A stretch of DNA of 64,000 nucleotides from Diospyros lotus (GCF_014633365.1 NC_068347.1:14041655-14105654), one strand, 5' to 3'. Shown: positions 35,520-49,109, numbered from the stretch's first letter. Numbers and translations: made by a program. The notes: generated by a model from the letters alone, not told the origin.

Positions 35520-38500
35520 ATGGCCTTCTGGGGTTAGTTAGCGCCCTCTCTCTCTATCTTTGTGTGTGTGTGTCTATATATATATATATGTATATACAAA
35601 CACGCACGCACGCACAGATTTTACATAGATGTGTATGCGCATGTTATAATTGACTACAACCGGATTCGGATGCGTTTTCCGAATTTTGATTTTTTGTGTT
35701 GGTGTTAGTTGAATATTACGCAATGGGAACTGTTGGAGAAAACCACATTTTTGATTTTGTACGAAACAACTTTTGGTCAGTTCCGGGGGTATGGAGATCC
35801 GGGGGTTTCTGGTGTCGCAAACAGCAAAAAGAAAGAAAAACAATTCGAAGTTTTCATTCAAGTACAAGGATCTTCTTTCCTTCTCTGTTGCTGAACAATT
35901 TGTGACTTTGGTTTTTTAGGAGTTGAAGTAAGACCTGGAAGACCATTCACCCATTCATATAATCAAGTGAGAGGAAGGCTTCGCATTTCTCAGGTAGAAG
36001 AGAACAAAACCAGAATTTGATTGATCTTATCGCCTTCTATTTAATTGAACGAATGAAAATTGTAAGGATTTTTAGACTTGGGTAATTTATTGGTTGTGAT
36101 TTATCAGGCAACCTTGGGGATTGGTGCTTCTGCTAAGAAGTGTTTACTTCAGTGTAATGTGGGAGATAAAAGTCCTGTTTTACTGTGTGCTTTAATACCT
36201 GAAAAAACAGAGTATTGCCATTTGGACTTGGAATTTGAAGAGGCAGATGAAGTAATCTTTTCTGTTATTGGTACTCGAAGTGTTCACCTCACTGGTTACT
36301 TTCTTGGTAGTAGCCGTCACTCGAATCTGGATGATAATACGTATCCTTTTTGTCTGTTTGGCAAATTGACATCACCAAGCGACTTGTTTTGGCTAGTGCT
36401 TGTCTTTTCTGTTTTCCTATCATTAGTTGCCATACATCACTAACTGACTTGTTTTGGCTACTCCCTTTCATTTCCATGCCAAATTGATGAGGCCAGGTCC
36501 ATCTCTTTGTGCCTTTTTCCTGAAGAAGTTCCTTGTTAGATCTGTTGTGTTGGGGAGTGTTGATAATCCTGCTTTAATACAGAATAGCTTTATCTGAACT
36601 ACTTGACCTTCTAAAAGGGACCTGAATGATTTTTTATTTACTATTATTACTATTATTACATGTCCAAGTTTATTTGTTGGAAAATTTTCTATTTTCCTTT
36701 ACCATCCTGGTAAAGAGAATCCTATGGAGAGGACATTGGGAACACAGATTCAGAGAAATCTACTCACAGTAGCAAGGAAGGTGAATACGAGGATAGTTTT
36801 ATTGATGATAGTGAACCTAAAGTTTCTCCCCTTTCACCATGGTCAGATGGAAGAGGTATGTTTTGCTCACAGTAGCCACATTTTCTCTTTTCCCTGTGAT
36901 GCTCTTGAACACTAATGTTGTTTGTCTCTAGTCAAATCACTGCACACCTTGTTTGGATCCTTGTGGTGGATGCCACACTTGATTGGGTGTTCTTTTATAC
37001 ACCTTGTTCCTATATAATGCTTTGAATTGGTTGTGATCCAAGCTTCATTTAAATTGTTCCTATGTGGCTTCTCTTGTAATGTGGTTATTTTGACTTCAGA
37101 GTCTGATCAGGAGATGTTGGATAAGAAAAAATCAAAAGGGAGGAAAGGCACCCGTAAGAGACTTAAGAAGAAGTACCAGCCAATTGAGTCTGATGACAAC
37201 AATTCCGTCCAACAGAATATTACCAATCACTGTACTGTAGTACTGAGAGTGGAAAGTGAAGATGAGGACAACTTGCCTATTCTGTCTGCATGTAAAACTG
37301 TTACACCTGAAGCAGGATGTAATATTGACATGGAAATTGGTGAAATGAGCAACAAGAAATCTGAAGATGGTTACCATCCCACTAGTACACCAAATAGTGA
37401 AGCCAATGTTGTTGCTGATGGTGGTGTAGGAAGGTGAGTGCCACAAACTAGGTCTTGTGCTCTGATGGAATTTTTGGTACTCCATATCATCTGCTATTTT
37501 CTCTTTAGAACTGAGTTTTGTGTAAATGGTTAAAAAATTTTTTGAAGACTTGTTATAATAATGCAAAAGAAAAAAAGGAAAGTTGAAGTTTTGGACCTCT
37601 GCTTCGTTCCAATCACTAGACTTGTTAGGCACCTATATACCTATCTTTGATCTATAATGTTAGCTGGTGATTTGATTGTTAATTGTGATTTCTGATTATT
37701 CATCATCTTTATGTTGTGTATACATGAGCAGGGATATGGGCCTGCCATGTGATTCCATGCTGCCCCCTGATGCAATTGGTCCTGAAAATGGCTTAGAACT
37801 GAACGAAGAAATAGCTAACAGGCCTTGTGAGGAGAAAACTCTTGAAACTTATAGTGTTACTGGTTGTGATGCTATCAATGAGGATAAATTGCAGCACACA
37901 GAGGAAAAGAGGGATAATGAGGATCTGCTAGGTAAGAATGGAGATGATCAGAAATCAGCCAATGACAAGTGAGTACTGTATCATTCTTGGGAGCCATTGA
38001 ATCACACATGTATTATCTATATGAATCTTTTATATATAATGTTGGTGAATTGATTGATAATTGTGATTTTTGATTATTCATCTTAATCTTGTGTATGGAT
38101 ATGGACCTGCCATACAATTCCATGCTGCATTCTGATGGAATTAGTCCTGAGATTTGCTTAGCATTGAACAAAGAAATAGAAGAGGAATTGCAGCGCACAG
38201 TAGAAAAGACTGGTAATGGGTATCTTCTAGTTAAGAATGGACAAGATAAAAAATCAACCGATGATAAGTGAGTACTGTATTGTTCTTTGTAATTTGCTGA
38301 ATCACATATTTATTATGGTTGTCTTCATCCCTAAATGCTATAACCAAGCAGGGAATCCGACCCATCAAACCTTTCATTGTGTTCTGCTGATGATGTGAGT
38401 CTTGATATCCGTAAAGAATCAAATAAAAGAAAGCAAAGGGAAGAGGAGGGAAAAACAGAAGAGGACTTGAAGGAAATTGGAACTCTACAAGACAAGGCAG

Positions 38501-41500
38501 TTAATGAGAATCCAACCAACATGAAGTGAGAATCATTATTTTGTCTACAGCTCTGTTTCTGGAGTCTTGCTATGCCCTCACATATTTTCTTGAATAGGAT
38601 AACTGTCCAGTTGTATGATCCACTGCTGTCTTCTACTGATGCTGGCTCAGACAATGGTTTAAAGCCAAACAAGAGGAGGAAAGAATCGGCTGATTATGGA
38701 AAATCTCTTGAAGGTAATACAAGCAATAATAACATCCCTGAAGAGGACAGTGTAAAGCAAAATGAAGGTGGGGCTGGCCAAACTATCAAGGATCTTGATG
38801 AGAAAAGTGAAACAGATCAAAATACTTTTGACGATAAGTGAGTAATCTATTCACCCTTCCCCTTTTTTATGGAAAAAAAGAAAAGGGAAACTGTATTTGT
38901 GGCTGTGACTAAGAATATTTTATGCTGTTTAGATCACATGTAGTGTTATTCAAGGCCCAAGGCGCATTAAGGTTCAAAGGGTCCTTGGCACTTGAGGCGC
39001 AAAGCACAAGGCGAGGGGCACGCCTATGCAACACAAAAATTAAAAACTTTGTAAGAAATTTTAAAATCTATTGTTGGCATATATATATATAATTAAAAGA
39101 ACAATAAGAAATGCCAAATGATACAATTTAAAAGTCTTAAACAAATTATAAGTCTTAAATCTTAAATAAGATTAACTGATTATGCATTTTAAATAATTTA
39201 AAAATCATCATCATTATCAATATCAAACATTTTCATATTTTCATCAGTAGAAGTATCATCTCCAATATCTTCTTTCGCATCATCTCCCTCTCCATCTTCA
39301 TCAAGTTCAATTGGAGCATTTGAAATAGTAGCCCTTTTACTCATTGTCAAATTTGTAGTTGAAGCAATTGTTGTTTTTGATCTAGTTGCATAGTAAGGTT
39401 CTTCAATGGAAGAAGCTACATTAGCCCATGTCAAATCACCATCCTCATGTACAAGTTCACCATCGGGGTCATCGAGTTTTTCAATTGCCCAAGCAACATT
39501 AGCCTAAGCAACCACTTATCACTTTTATCAATTTCATATGAGGAAATGGGATCAATTGATTTATGTAAATTGAAGCGATGTCTCAAAGCTCTATTATACT
39601 GAACAAATACTAAATCATTGAGACGTTTTGTTATCCTTCCAACCATCACACATAATCCTACATCCATATCTTGCCTAATCTTCCTTGTGACTCTTCATAA
39701 CCTCATTTGTGTGTGCCAGTTCCTCCTTAATATAAGGTACTCTAACCTCATGAAAACTTAGGGGGTTCATGCTTGGACCAGCTCGCCCAATAGCCTCGAT
39801 CATTGACTTAAAACTTGGATAATTTACTACATTGAAGGTATATTAGTTTCATACATTCATCTAGAAAACCAAATACAAGCATTCTTTTAACTCTTTCTTA
39901 ACGTGACTTTCTATTGTTGTTTGCTTCCCTTTTGCATCCTTTTCGTTAGGTTTAGTAGACAAAAACAAATCAAGAGGCCCTGTTTGCTTTTGCCTTTTTT
40001 GTTGCACAAATGAATCTTGCATAAGTTTTTTACCACGGCTTTGGAAGGCCATTTCATCAATATCATCAAAATCTGGTATAACATCAATGTCATTCTTCTC
40101 TTTCCTTTTTGACTTGTGCTCTTTAATTTCTTCTCTGACATGTGGAGGACATTTTGGACAAATTTCAACATTCCTATAACCTCCAACAAGGTGCTGTTTG
40201 GCTCGTAAATACCTCCTTTAGTTAATTTCCCACAAAAATAACATTTGAAAGAGTTCATATCTTTTGGATTTATCAAATTGTGATATTTTCATATTGGATC
40301 TTTTCTTTGACCACAAGAGGTACTATCAAGAGCGTTGGATGACCTTATAATTCCCACAAAAATAACATTTGAAAGAGTTCATATCTTTTGGATTTATCAA
40401 ATTGTGATATTTTCATATTGGATCTTTTCTTTGACCACAAGAGGTACCATCAAGAGCGTTGGATGACATTATAATTCCTGCAAGATTCACAACAATACCA
40501 CTAAAGCATGGAAAAGAAAAAACAGAAAAACGAAACTAGAAAATAAATAAAAAGAGGAGACAAGACAACAAACATACCTAGAAATATTGGTGTCATTTGC
40601 TGCCCTTTGTGCCATTTGCCTCAAGAGAGTACCTTTTGGAGAAGGGGGATGATGTAAGTTTGAAGAAGGAGATTTTTCCATTTGAAGAAGGGAGAGCCGA
40701 GAGTCTCTTTAGTTTTTCTTCATTGCTTGGTTCATGTCTCTTCAGTTTTCTTTTTTTTTTTTTATATGGCTGCAGGCTCTTATGTTGTTTTTTTTTCTTT
40801 TGATTTGTTATTTATTTAGTATTTAGTAATAATTGAAATTGGAATCTCAAAAAGCCAGGCACGCCTAAGCCCGAGGCTGCCCGAGGGCCTGGTGGGCCTA
40901 GGTGCGGCTGGCTGGGAGAATTCCAGGCGCCTAAGCGCACCTTAAATAACACTGATCACATACTTTTTCTTGTCCATGTGTAATGCATATGTAGCATATT
41001 TCCTTTTAACCCATTTTGCTGGTTGTAACAGATGCCGTAGTTTCTCTTTGGTGACCAACCTTTGTCCAACTGGGTGGAGTCTGGCTTGTTGAACAGGCTT
41101 ATCCAGTACTTGTTTCCTGGTTGTCCTCTGATTTTATAGGCAATTTTTGTTTGCATTCTGTGCAGGGGTGTTAACCTTGATCCTGACCAAGTAGGTGATG
41201 GAGATCAATATGAAAGCAAGAAAAGTAGAAAGAAAAAGAATAGTAAACTACATGAGAATGAGGGAAACCTGGATAACGACATATCTTCATTGTCAGGAAA
41301 AGAGAAGAGATCTCTTGTGGAACTCAAGGAAAAGAATGTGGAAGATAAATCTTCTCATCAATCAAGGACTTTGCCAAGTGGGTTGGTCATCGAAGATTTA
41401 CAAATGGGCAAATCTGATGGCAAAACCGCTTCTCCTGGAAAAAAGGCATGTTGTCTATATTCTTATTTCTGTGTTTTTTTTATTAGTCTTATTCTATTCA

Positions 41501-42163
41501 TCCATATGTATTATGTATTTTTGACTTTATAGATTGATTTAGTTAGTACTTGGCACAGATCAAGGTCCATTTTATTGGTAAGATAAGAGGGAATGGACCA
41601 GTATTTGACTCAAACATTGGCAAAAAGCCCTTCAGGTTTCGTCTAGGTAATACATTGGCAGATAACAACATATTTCTTCAACATAATTGTTATTTGTTCT
41701 ACTTTTTGTTTTTTCTCACCTCACTGTATTGTGTTGTACAGGTGCTGAAGATATCATTGACGGATGGAATGTTGGTATTGAGGGTAGCTAACCTGTAACT
41801 CTTGAAAATATTAATTCTTGAGAAATGCCATTTGTCACAAATGATTTTCCCAAGCGTCAGTGGTTTGTATTTACAGGGCTGTGTGTTGGGTGATTTTTGC
41901 AGGAATGCGAGCTGGTGGCAAGAGAAGGCTTATTATCCCGCCATCACTGGGGTAAGGGATCAGACATTTTATTTTATTTAAACCCTAATATTCCCATTGC
42001 TCTGCTCTGTTTGGCTTTGGTTTGGTTTATATGTATATGTATATATATATGTGCGTTATATTTATGGTGATGATGATACAGTTATGGAAGTGAAGGAGCT
42101 GGGGAGTCAGTACCACCGAACTCTTGGCTGGAATATGAAATTGAATTGGTTGCTGTCCGGTGA
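35520..42163 (+). CDS. FKBP43: FKBP43-like nuclear peptidyl-prolyl cis-trans isomerase, 14 exons
   Basis: Exons: 35,520-35,532; 35,920-35,993; 36,108-36,340; 36,716-36,855; 37,100-37,433; 37,732-37,968; 38,145-38,267; 38,352-38,525; 38,598-38,837; 41,166-41,445; 41,559-41,646; 41,742-41,783; 41,903-41,951; 42,082-42,163. The phases join into 702 codons. Residues 1-107 form the nucleoplasmin-like domain of plant FKBP43/53 ([52 protein letters not shown]). Residues 108-610 are acidic and Lys/Arg-rich, with a likely nuclear signal [18 protein letters not shown]. Residues 616-702 are the FKBP domain with FD, GW, YG and PPNSW. The family catalyses prolyl isomerisation and members act as histone chaperones. 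It is longer than my memory of Arabidopsis FKBP43 (about 500 residues) because exons 6-9 look like tandem copies. A hAT element lies in intron 9; intron 10 has a GC donor. The FKBP43 rather than FKBP53 choice rests on the N-terminus. Confidence 0.9.
37732..38837 (+). repeat. Tandemly amplified exons 6-9 of the FKBP43-like gene
   Basis: Exons 6 and 7 share GATATGGxCCTGCCATxxxATTCCATGCTGC starts, a (G/S)PExxLxLNxEI motif and a KNGxDxKSxxDK end. The flanking introns also match (GATTATTCATC before, GTGAGTACTGTAT after). Exons 8 and 9 are more diverged but end the same way (AA|GTGAGx) in the same phase. All four are phase 2-2 cassettes, so any can be skipped without changing the frame. Exon 7 has lost the original acceptor (GAGCAG before GGATATGG in exon 6). 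The next in-frame acceptor is GGAATTAG before TCCTGAG at 38,145. Confidence 0.8.
38940..40953 (-). mobile_element. Internally deleted hAT element in FKBP43 intron 9
   Basis: The 2.0-kb element starts (G)TAGTGTTATTCAAGG and ends CCTTAAATAACACT, short inverted repeats typical of hAT. It is flanked by a perfect 8-bp duplication GATCACAT (38,932-38,939 and 40,954-40,961). Both ends carry AGGCGC/GGCGAGG-rich subterminal repeats. The - strand holds a BED finger remnant ([12 protein letters not shown], 40,276-39,861) and C-terminal remnants ([20 protein letters not shown], 39,667-39,198), but the catalytic core is missing. It lies in reverse orientation to the host gene and is presumably spliced out with intron 9. 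Confidence 0.88.
40227..40474 (+). repeat. 124-bp tandem duplication inside the right hAT copy
   Basis: The unit starting TTCCCACAAAAATAACATTT at 40,227 recurs at 40,351. The two units differ by only a few bases (for example GTACTATC against GTACCATC). The left hAT copy has a single unit at the matching place (about 11,655-11,775), so the duplication arose after the arms separated. Confidence 0.85.
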
Positions 42164-43589
42164 TTGACTGTCTTGGCCTTGCTATGTCATATTTTGGTCT
42201 TATATTAATGTTATTAGAAATTTATTTCATGGTTAATAGTGGGTGGTTCTATTTTGAAGTTTAAGAGAGAAGACTCAGTCCCAGCCCTAAGCCCAAAGGG
42301 AACATTCAGTGTCTTGTACGTTTTGTGATCGATAAATACTACTACATCTATTTCTTTTTCTTTTTCTTTTTTTTTTTTGTGGTGTGGGTGGTTTTCAAAA
42401 TTTTTTATTTTCTTTTAATATGGCATTGTATACAAAATCGAATATATATTCTTTATGTTATTTGGTTAATAAGAAAAGTTTAATTTTGTAATGGAACAAA
42501 ATTAGACTTCTATTAATATTTTACTTTAGTACGTTATATATTTATATTAATATGACATATAATATAAAATATTGATATAGAGTAACAATTTTCCTACAAT
42601 GAAGAGTAAAGTGAAAATAATGAAGAAAAAGAACTAAATATTTTTTATGAATATAAGTATATTTTATATTGATGACATATAATATAAAAATCGATACAAA
42701 TAATAATTTTTCTACAATGAAATAAAGAGAGAAATAATAATAGTAAGAAAGAGAAAGAAATAAATATTTTTTTATGAATATAAGTATAATTTGTATTGAT
42801 ATGAATTATTACATCATTGACTAATGTTTAACTTAAAAGGATAAATAACAATAATCACCTTTGATATTTAATATAATTACAGGGGCTATCTATCTAGTTT
42901 GAAAAATTATATGTAAAGATAACAATTTGTTTTAACAAATGCCCCTATAGTAAAAATTGTAAAAATTATGATATATATCTCTATTTTTCTTTTAGCTACT
43001 TTTTCTTTCTCTCTTTATATATAGTAGTAGCATTAGAATGTTTTAAAACCTTGAAAAAACCCAATGCCTAGGTTCTTACTAGGTTGAATTTGTGTTTGAG
43101 GTTGAAAGAGATTGGGAACAAAAGAGAAAAGTGCTACAGAATTGAATAATGGAATGGAAGAACAAAACTCTACTTCCTGTGATGGTTTCAAAGAGAAGGG
43201 AAATTGTAAAAAGGTGAAGGTAATGTCAAAGAAAGTTGTCAATGTGGTACCCAAAAGCTCTTTATCTAAGGTTGCAAACGAGTTGAGTCGAGTCAAGTTA
43301 AGCAAGTAAAAATTATGCCTTGTTTATTAAGAATTTTATCGGATTCCAAATGAATTCAAGAATAGAAAGGAAGAATGACCTATCATGTTGATTCACGTGA
43401 CAGATATTTTGAGAGGTTTTCTCATATCGTGTTTCGCAAAATGCCCAATCACCTTCATATGGGTAGTTATCTGTATTTTTGTACCACGTTTATGTTAAAC
43501 TAACTTACTCATATTAATTAAGTTTTGATGATTAATAAAAATGATATTTTTAATATACAAAGTATAATGTTTTGATAATTAACAAAAAG

Positions 43590-44270
43590 AGTATTTTTTA
43601 AATATATTAATTGTAATACCAAATTGTTTTTGATTAATTTATAAAATATTTTTTCATAATATATGTATTATCAAAAATATTATTTTTTATTAAAATTATT
43701 TTTAAGTAATTATAAAATGCATTAAAATTTTATATAAAAATATTTTTTAGAATTTTGGACCAAAAGTCAACTCCTATATCTCCAACGATCATATTTTTTA
43801 TTTTTACAAAATCTGTCAAAAGAGTGCTTGTGAAAGTCGACTTTTCCTTCGATTCTTGCACTACAGTGACATTACAATAATTTTTAAAATGTCTATAAAT
43901 AGTCTCAAACTTGTTTTGGAGATCAAAAATTGCACATATTGTATATCTAAAGCATCCCTAAAAATATAAGAATTGAAGGTGATGAAAAACTAATTCAGGC
44001 CATGACTAAACTCTCAGGTTTTTGGGTTTTAGTGGTAAGGGTAATATTGTTGGTTTCTCTCTTTCTCACAGTCCCTCTAAGAACTTAACAGCTCTGATAC
44101 CAATGATACCATTTGTTGGTTTGAGTAAGTTGAGGAAAAAGAAAATAGGCAGAAAATGAGGCAAAAACTCTTGATTTTATTCATCAAGAACAACTACATA
44201 TATATATATATAGTCATAAAGCATAAAACATGCTTCCTTAAAATGTGCAACCTAACCACCTAGTATTTTC
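43590..44270 (-). mobile_element. Copia-type LTR end and primer-binding site fragment
   Basis: This stretch is missing from the left arm. On the - strand a sequence ending ACCAACA is followed after a few bases by TGGTATCAGAGC (complement of 44,091-44,102), the initiator-tRNA-Met primer-binding site typical of plant Ty1/copia elements. An AT microsatellite (about 44,202-44,213) lies in the presumed LTR. No gag or pol follows, so it is a solo or truncated leader piece. Borders are approximate. Confidence 0.55.
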
Positions 44271-45774
44271 TGCTCCACAAACTCCACATCAATCTAGATG
44301 CAACAGCTTTCCATAATTTCAGTTGAACTTCATACCAAAAATAATCATTCCTTTTGGATAGAAAAGTGTCAACCTTCAACAAGAAGGAAGGAATCATCTG
44401 TTGCCCTTCTCTTCATATTTTTGGTGATGGTTAAGGTAATAACAGGTAGATAAATAACCTAGCCATCAGAGAGTTTGTGTCTTTATTTCATGATGGCTGT
44501 TCAGTAGTTATTGAACATGAGTTTGGTCATATAATTCCCACGCGATCTCCGTATATTAATGAGATCAAAAAATTTCTTCATCAGTTTCTTTGAGTTGGAC
44601 TTTCCAGGTGTTTTGATGAATTGCATGAGCCTTTGTCACTGCATTAACAAGTATGGTGAATTCGGTTTGCTGCAGTTCACTAATCCAAACTAGGTGGTGC
44701 CCTGCTCTCTTCAATGTTAGCTTTGTTATTCTGGCAACTTGTGTGTGTTTATTGGGGTGGGGTGGGGTGTGCTTTGCAAGAGTCAAGTATTAACATGCGG
44801 TTGCCTCCTTGGGATGGCTAGTGTAGGATTTTGAAAGATTCAGTCATAATATTGAATATTGCCAAAATGTGCCTTGTAGCTGAATACAATTAGCTTCTGA
44901 ATTTTGATAAATGTTTGTATTTGTCTTCTACTTGTTAATTGGACATTTGTAGCTTTTGAGTTATGCATTTCTCAAAATTTCATGTCTTTGATGTTGAGAT
45001 TCTTCTTTCTTTGAAACTTGCCATAGCCGTGTAGCTTTCTCTCTCATGAGCATAAAATGAAGTTGTTATATTCACTACAAAAAAAAATTGATATTTTTCA
45101 AAACTGTCGCAGATACAGTAGTCGCGTATCATTTAATGGTAATTTAACAACTATTGGTATAACCGCCGCTAAGTCATATTTTTAGCGACAGTATTTAAAA
45201 TTTAGCGGCGATTTTTAAACCGTCGCTAAAATTAATTGAATTTAATATTAAATTTAATTATAAAAAATAATTTAACGACAATTTTAATAGTTTTTTTTAG
45301 CAATTTTGAAATCGTCACTATTTTTGTCTCTAAATCCATCTTTTGAGGAATTTTTTAGACAAATTTTTTCGTCTTAAATTTAAAACGAATTTTTCCGTCT
45401 CAATTTAAAAAGAATTTAGAGACGAAAAATTATGTCTCTAAATCCGTCTCAAATTTGAGACAAATTTTTCCACAAAATGATTTTTCCATAATTTAATAAA
45501 AATTTTGTGATGGATTTTTCCATCACTAAATCTGTCTCAAATATAAATATAATTAAAAAATAATAATTTTTTAAAAATTTCAAAATTCAACCTAGTAAAC
45601 ACAATATACGAACTAAAGAAAATCATTCATACAATACAATAAATCCATAAAATAATACACATCTTCCATAAATATTAAAAATACATTGTAAAATCTATCT
45701 ATACTAATTATACATTCATAAATAGTAAAATACATAATAAATTCTATCATTCATACAAATAATGGATCCTCTTA

Positions 45775-46010
45775 ATAATCCGAAGGATCTAGGGGTGGTA
45801 ATGATGAAGACGGCCGGGGGGGAGGCAATTTACCTTGAATGGCTGACAGGTGATTGTGAAAGGATTTCATAGCTATCTTAATAACTTCTTGAATCTGTTC
45901 TACCAATAAGCTCGATGATGGTGGCAACCTACCTTAAATGGTGTGATGATGCCTCCTATTGTCGTGTTTGAAAGTCAGCCTGTAAGCATCATAAATACAT
46001 GAAATAAGTT
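45775..46010 (-). pseudogene. Possible C-terminal remnant of a CACTA-encoded protein
   Basis: Read leftward, one frame gives FKHDNRRHHHTI, a stop, then SSLLVEQIQEVIKIAMKSFH, HLSAIQGKLPPPRPSSSLPP and LDPSDY. A helical segment followed by a Pro/Ser-rich tail is common at the end of CACTA transposase-associated proteins. The resemblance is general, so the call is weak. Confidence 0.3.
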
Positions 46011-47472
46011 ATATTATCAAAAAGTCAGTTAATTATAATAGAATAATATAAAAAGACATAAGTAATGTATACTTACAAATTGCTTCGATTGCAAGGAAAA
46101 AAAAAATATTCATGCAAAAATTGTTATTTCTTAAAAAATAATTAAGTAAAATAAAAATAATAAAAAAGATCAAATATTATTAATTTTTTCTTATACTCCG
46201 ACATGGGAATAGAACCACATGTAAGTATATTGCTCCTGACATTTGAGACCTAATTTTTCTTTGCTTTCTCATACTTGTTTTTGAATTCTGTAAAATTTCA
46301 ATACTCTTTTTAAATTTAGACATCACTAAAGTAAATCATTTATCCCAAATAAATTCACAAAGCCCACAATGGACCCACCAATCACTCAAATGCAATTCAT
46401 AACAATTCATAATACAATCAAGAATATACAACTGGATTAACACGGTATTTCAAGAGTTAGAGAGCTTCTCTCGTATACACTTATAGATAATCCAAACTAG
46501 AACATACATAGAACAAGTTGCTGATATGCTCTATAAAAAAAAAAAAGTTATTGTTGAATCTTACCAACAACAAATTTAGTAACGGATAAGAATATGGATA
46601 GAGGTAAAAGACCCAATCTCATTAGGATTGCCTCTTAACAGACTTTCCTCTAGTAGAATTAGGCATAGAGGGTGGCATGACATGATAAATAAAATTGTCT
46701 CAATGTTAATAATTTTGTCCGCATAAACATAAGTCTGCTGTATATCTATATCTATAAATCTATATCTATATGTTCCATGTATGCAAATTACTTAGCAGCT
46801 TACACCATGCTTATTTATTGATGCAGTGATTGTATAGCCAATGGACATCCCAATGAGGATACATATTTATCTATATGTTCCCAATAGAATATATATATAT
46901 ATATATGAACAAAATAGCAATCCAATCATCAGACGCTGCCAGTTACTCATTCATGGTGATGGCCTTATTCCCTTATGGGTTTAATTATTTAAAATAAATA
47001 ATTAAATTTATAAGACAAATGAACATGCAAAATGCCTTGGTTCCCTACAATAGTAAAAATAAGAATATGCAAATTCTCATGGGTACTGTAAATCTCAGTA
47101 TACACCATTACAACAGAAGAGAAAGTCCTATTACTGCATACAAAGGAAACATTGTTTACTTCAACAGAACAATGAAGTAAATCAAAGTACCAATAGTTTT
47201 GTACATTCATGAAGCTGCAAATTAAGTTTCCAATGATGACTGTTCCACTATTTGAAGAATTAAAATAAAATCACAGGACTCATCTAAGAGGCAGGATTTG
47301 TACTAGTGTGCAACATCTAAGAGGCATGATTGTATCATGTAAAATTAAAGTAGGGTGTGTATTGTGTCAGCATGATATAGTATTCAATAGAGAGTTAATT
47401 TATGATAAGAGGTGAAATTTACACCATCTCATTTTTCATTAATATGTTATGAGCAAACTTTATCCAATAATC

Positions 47473-47685
47473 TTATTGAGCTTGCGGTTGACAGAATGCT
47501 GCATTTTTGGGATTAGATGACTCTGGCTCAACATTGATATCAATGGTTATGGTATGAATAATATCGTGTTCCATCACAAATCCAAGTTCCAATGGTGGCA
47601 TAAATGTACAATATGGAATACCTTCAACAATAGAATGAGGTGTTTGGAATGCCATCCAGATATTCTGACATGAAGCCATATCCAT
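47473..47685 (-). other. 70-codon open frame in the CACTA interior, unidentified
   Basis: The frame reads MDMASCQNIWMAFQTPHSIV, CTFMPPLELGFVMEHDIIHT, then an acidic tail and stop at 47,473. Its composition is protein-like rather than low-complexity, so it may be a captured host exon or part of an element gene. I do not recognise the family. Confidence 0.25.
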
Positions 47686-49109
47686 ATTTAAGTATCTGCC
47701 AACTAGATATGCAGCACCAACAACAATCTAATGAGGTTTAAACTGAAGCCACAGTGAACTTCGAAGCTTGCATAATAACATCCAACTTCAGTATTGCATA
47801 AAAGAAATAAGAAAACAACCAACCTATAACACTGATAGGTAATAAGTGGATGATCAAGCAAACCCGTGTGGTGCTATACCATAACAAAAGAGATAACATC
47901 CCGCATGTTAACTTGCCACATTAACACAAATAACATCAACTTTCAAATAATATTTGAATAATTGGAACATATTGTCACAGCCATAAAACTTCCAATTTCT
48001 TAAAGAATACTATGCTAAGACAACATAATTAAACTTTCAAGTAATGAAAGCAAGTGAAGACAATTCTCTTATCAACTAACAACTCAGCAACCCAGGGGAA
48101 ATATTTTCCAAGAACCTTCTGCAAAATCTCCAACAGAGTACACCAAGACTATAGCAAAAATACAATATTCATCTAGAGAAAACATCAACTTCCACGCCCA
48201 GTTCTGCTGTAGGTGATTTTAGTTGGGAAAAAAAACAAAAACAAAAACAGGCAACCCATGTTGCAAGCAACTAAACTGCCCAAAGCAAGCAAATGTGGAT
48301 ACCTTTTGCAGTTGTGCTCAATAGTTTTATCTGGAAGGATTACTAATGTACCTACTTCCTTGCTAACATCAATATACTTGAGAAAATGCTCTATGTGTCA
48401 GATAGCAAATAAAATATTGAATGTATTTATAACAAATAACCCACCCAAGGATTATAAGTACTGTTTAGCATACAGGAAATACAACAAAATGAAAGCAGTT
48501 GGGCATGAAAACAGTAATAAGTCCAAGGATTGTAAATTATTCAATTCTAGGTTTGGAAAATTGGTGAAGTCTTGCTGTTGATATTAATTAAAAAGATTTT
48601 AACTGATAGAAACACAAAAGATTTAACTGGCAGGTTTGGAGAAATGGAGAACACACCAATTTGATTCTCCCACTTCTAAAGCCATGTCACAATTTTGTAA
48701 CGGTGTTGCCCTTAAATAATCTATGGATATACTCTTTAAAGCATCTTTCTTTCAAGTAAATTTTTTAATTGACAAAAGCATATATATGATATGCACACCA
48801 TTGCTGAAAACTCAAGAAAACTACCATTTTGTGGATTTATGGCCATACGATATGCACACCATTGCTGAAACTAAACTAAGTATAGATGTCTGGGACAATT
48901 TTGACAGTGATTATATATATTTGAGATGTTATTTGGACTTTTATTTATAATATTGTGGTAAAATTTGTGTATTAAAAAACTGAACCACATACAACTCAAA
49001 GTCCAACTGTTAACATATACACACAAAAAATATATACACACACAGACTATACATACACACAAAATACATATACACACACAATATATATATATATATATAT
49101 ATACCTTTG

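Noticed and set aside
43112..43309. 65-codon ORF, Lys/Ser-rich
   Set aside because: The matching left region (8,940-9,130) is not open in the corresponding frame; no family is recognised.
49016..49104. Regularly spaced short repeats that might suggest a CRISPR-like array
   Set aside because: They are CA and TA microsatellites without unique spacers, in a plant nuclear context.
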